Positions 12,466 to 13,430 of a stretch of DNA of 13,430 nucleotides are shown piece after piece. Position 1 is the first letter of the stretch. Each line of letters opens with the position of its first letter. The DNA comes from a candidate division WOR-3 bacterium. Its GTDB lineage: Bacteria > SDB-A. Made by a program: the position numbers and the translations under genes. The stretch lies in the NCBI GenBank assembly GCA_016934535.1, contig JAFGSQ010000041.1, forward strand, positions 1-13,430, in the 5' to 3' direction. A model generated the notes under the pieces. The model made no database searches and had not been told where the DNA came from. It saw nothing but the letters and a program-made list of their open reading frames with translations.

Positions 12466-12915
12466 TCACATGTTGTTCTTGTCTAAAACCAGTTCGAAAA
12501 CTTCTTCTCCGTCTTCTATGACTCCGGTGTCCCGGAATCCGTATTTTTCGTATATCCTTATTCCGTCTTTATTTTTTGGGTTTGTGCTCAGAACTATTTT
12601 CTCGATTTCCTCGGTCTCAAGCGCGATTTTTTTCAAAAGATTGAGGGTCGCGACGCCGTAACCTTTGCCTTGATGGCTTTTGTCTATCATGAATCTGCAC
12701 AAGTACAATTCTTTTTTGCCTTGGTCAATCGTGTACATTACAAAACCTACCATTTGATCGCCGTGATAGACAGATTTTGTTGTCCATTGCGGGAATATTT
12801 TTGACTCAGCGACAGAAAAAGAGTTGGACGCGACGTAGGGCTGGTCGTCTCTGACTTCCATGTCCATGCAATCGTAGAAATTGCTCTGGTCAATGTCTTT
12901 GAAAATCACTTCCAT
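12466..12915 (-). CDS. GNAT N-acetyltransferase, spermidine-acetyltransferase-like
   Basis: A 149-residue GNAT enzyme using acetyl-CoA. EVRDDQPYVASNSFSVAES (20-38) resembles the start of BltD/PaiA-type polyamine acetyltransferases. Strand 4 and motif A are YLCRFMIDKSHQGKGYG (71-87), with the QGKGYG pyrophosphate loop (Q82-G87), and motif B is NKDGIRIYEKYGFRDTG (115-131). A polyamine is the best guess for the substrate, but this subgroup is broad. ATG with CGGAG six to seven bases upstream. It is the first gene of a tight pair with the cupin, and their junction shares the stop codon and SD. I found no convincing promoter in the 79 bases upstream. Confidence 0.85.
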   Translation of the reverse strand: MEVIFKDIDQSNFYDCMDMEVRDDQPYVASNSFSVAESKIFPQWTTKSVYHGDQMVGFVMYTIDQGKKELYLCRFMIDKSHQGKGYGVATLNLLKKIALETEEIEKIVLSTNPKNKDGIRIYEKYGFRDTGVIEDGEEVFELVLDKNNM

Positions 12916-12994
12916 TTTATTCTCCGGTATTTTTAGATTTTAACTCTTAATAGAGGATTCAGGAAAGTGAAACTTCTATTGACATATTGAAGAA

Positions 12995-13430
12995 TCAAAA
13001 CTTGTATTCCAATGCGGCTTGAGCCGGAATGAAAGTGCATTCGCCTTTGAATGCCGTCATCATTCCGCCTTCGATTTTCAAATGCAAACGCGATGTGATT
13101 TTTATGTCATAACCAAGAGACATTGAAAAGAAAGGCCTTAATTCATCGAAATAATATAAGTAATAGTATATCTTGCCGTATTCAAAATAACAAATTCCGC
13201 TTCTTAACGACGAGTATATGCCCGACATGTTTTCTGAATTATACATGTTCAATCCCACAGAAAAATCGTACATCCTTGTATCCTCGTCCTCAAATTTGTC
13301 GAATAACAAACTATTAGGCACTTGTTCTGGGGGGAGGTGAGCACTTTTGAACTTGAAGTAATGGTATCCTGCCCCGAAGGAAAGTTTGATTTGGGGGTGA
13401 ATTTTGTAGAGAAGCCCAAGACCTAAGGAC
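12995..13430 (-). CDS. outer-membrane beta-barrel protein, C-terminal fragment
   Basis: The frame stays open from the right edge of the window (first full codon at 13427-13429) to a stop at 12995, giving at least 144 residues with the start outside. Alternating hydrophobic/polar strands are clear: LGLGLLYKIHPQIKLSFGAG, YDFSVGLNMY, FSMSLGYDIKITSRLHLKIE and GGMMTAF. The protein ends AALEYKF, with the terminal aromatic residue expected for insertion by the BAM machinery. An internal GTG at 13319-13321 is not a start, since the barrel pattern continues upstream of it (FGAGYHYFKF). The barrel type and cargo cannot be determined from the fragment. Confidence 0.72.
   Translation of the reverse strand, partial: SLGLGLLYKIHPQIKLSFGAGYHYFKFKSAHLPPEQVPNSLLFDKFEDEDTRMYDFSVGLNMYNSENMSGIYSSLRSGICYFEYGKIYYYLYYFDELRPFFSMSLGYDIKITSRLHLKIEGGMMTAFKGECTFIPAQAALEYKF

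Noticed and set aside
12995-13321. A complete 108-residue protein starting at a GTG near 13321
   Set aside because: The same frame continues upstream to the window edge with clear beta-barrel strands, so the GTG is an internal valine and the gene is cut by the window.

Overview
This window looks like chromosomal DNA from a diderm (Gram-negative-type) bacterium of a poorly characterised lineage. It is moderately AT-rich. One edge carries a protein ending in the aromatic-terminated strand typical of an outer-membrane beta-barrel, and one gene encodes a likely lipoprotein, so an outer membrane is likely. TTG and GTG starts are frequent, often behind good Shine-Dalgarno (SD) sequences. The archaeal-style tungstate transporter suggests an anaerobe that uses tungsto- or molybdoenzymes. 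I cannot name the phylum from sequence alone.

Positions 1-3172 hold a run of small accessory-type genes, all on the minus strand: the N-terminus of a GNAT acetyltransferase, two class I SAM-dependent methyltransferases (one with an N-terminal zinc ribbon), a truncated 50-codon GNAT-like remnant, an isoprenylcysteine-methyltransferase-type membrane protein and a SnoaL/NTF2-like protein. A strongly palindromic intergenic element lies at 916-1012.

Positions 3173-6560 hold the most coherent system: a plus-strand tungstate/molybdate ABC transporter operon in the order permease (wtpB-like), ATPase (wtpC-like), binding lipoprotein (wtpA-like). Ahead of it are a consensus-like promoter, a GC-rich foldable leader resembling a Moco/Tuco-type riboswitch, and an unlisted 26-codon hydrophobic leader ORF. 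The ORF's SD sits inside the last leader hairpin and its stop codon overlaps the wtpB start. The operon ends at a perfect 11-bp hairpin.

Positions 6561-9199 hold a minus-strand coding-like fragment, a DUF3592-like membrane protein and a 660-residue methionyl-tRNA synthetase homologue. In this homologue the KMSKS motif, several methionine-pocket positions and the anticodon-recognition segment depart from the canonical enzyme, and there is an insertion in the catalytic domain. It is either a very divergent MetRS or a paralogue with another job.

Positions 9200-13430 are all minus-strand: a small three-helix membrane protein, a WrbA/flavodoxin-like protein with its own promoter, an APH-type phosphotransferase downstream of a secreted PD40 beta-propeller protein, a DHCW-motif cupin translationally coupled to a GNAT acetyltransferase, and the C-terminal part of an outer-membrane beta-barrel protein. 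No rRNA, tRNA, CRISPR array or insertion sequence was seen.
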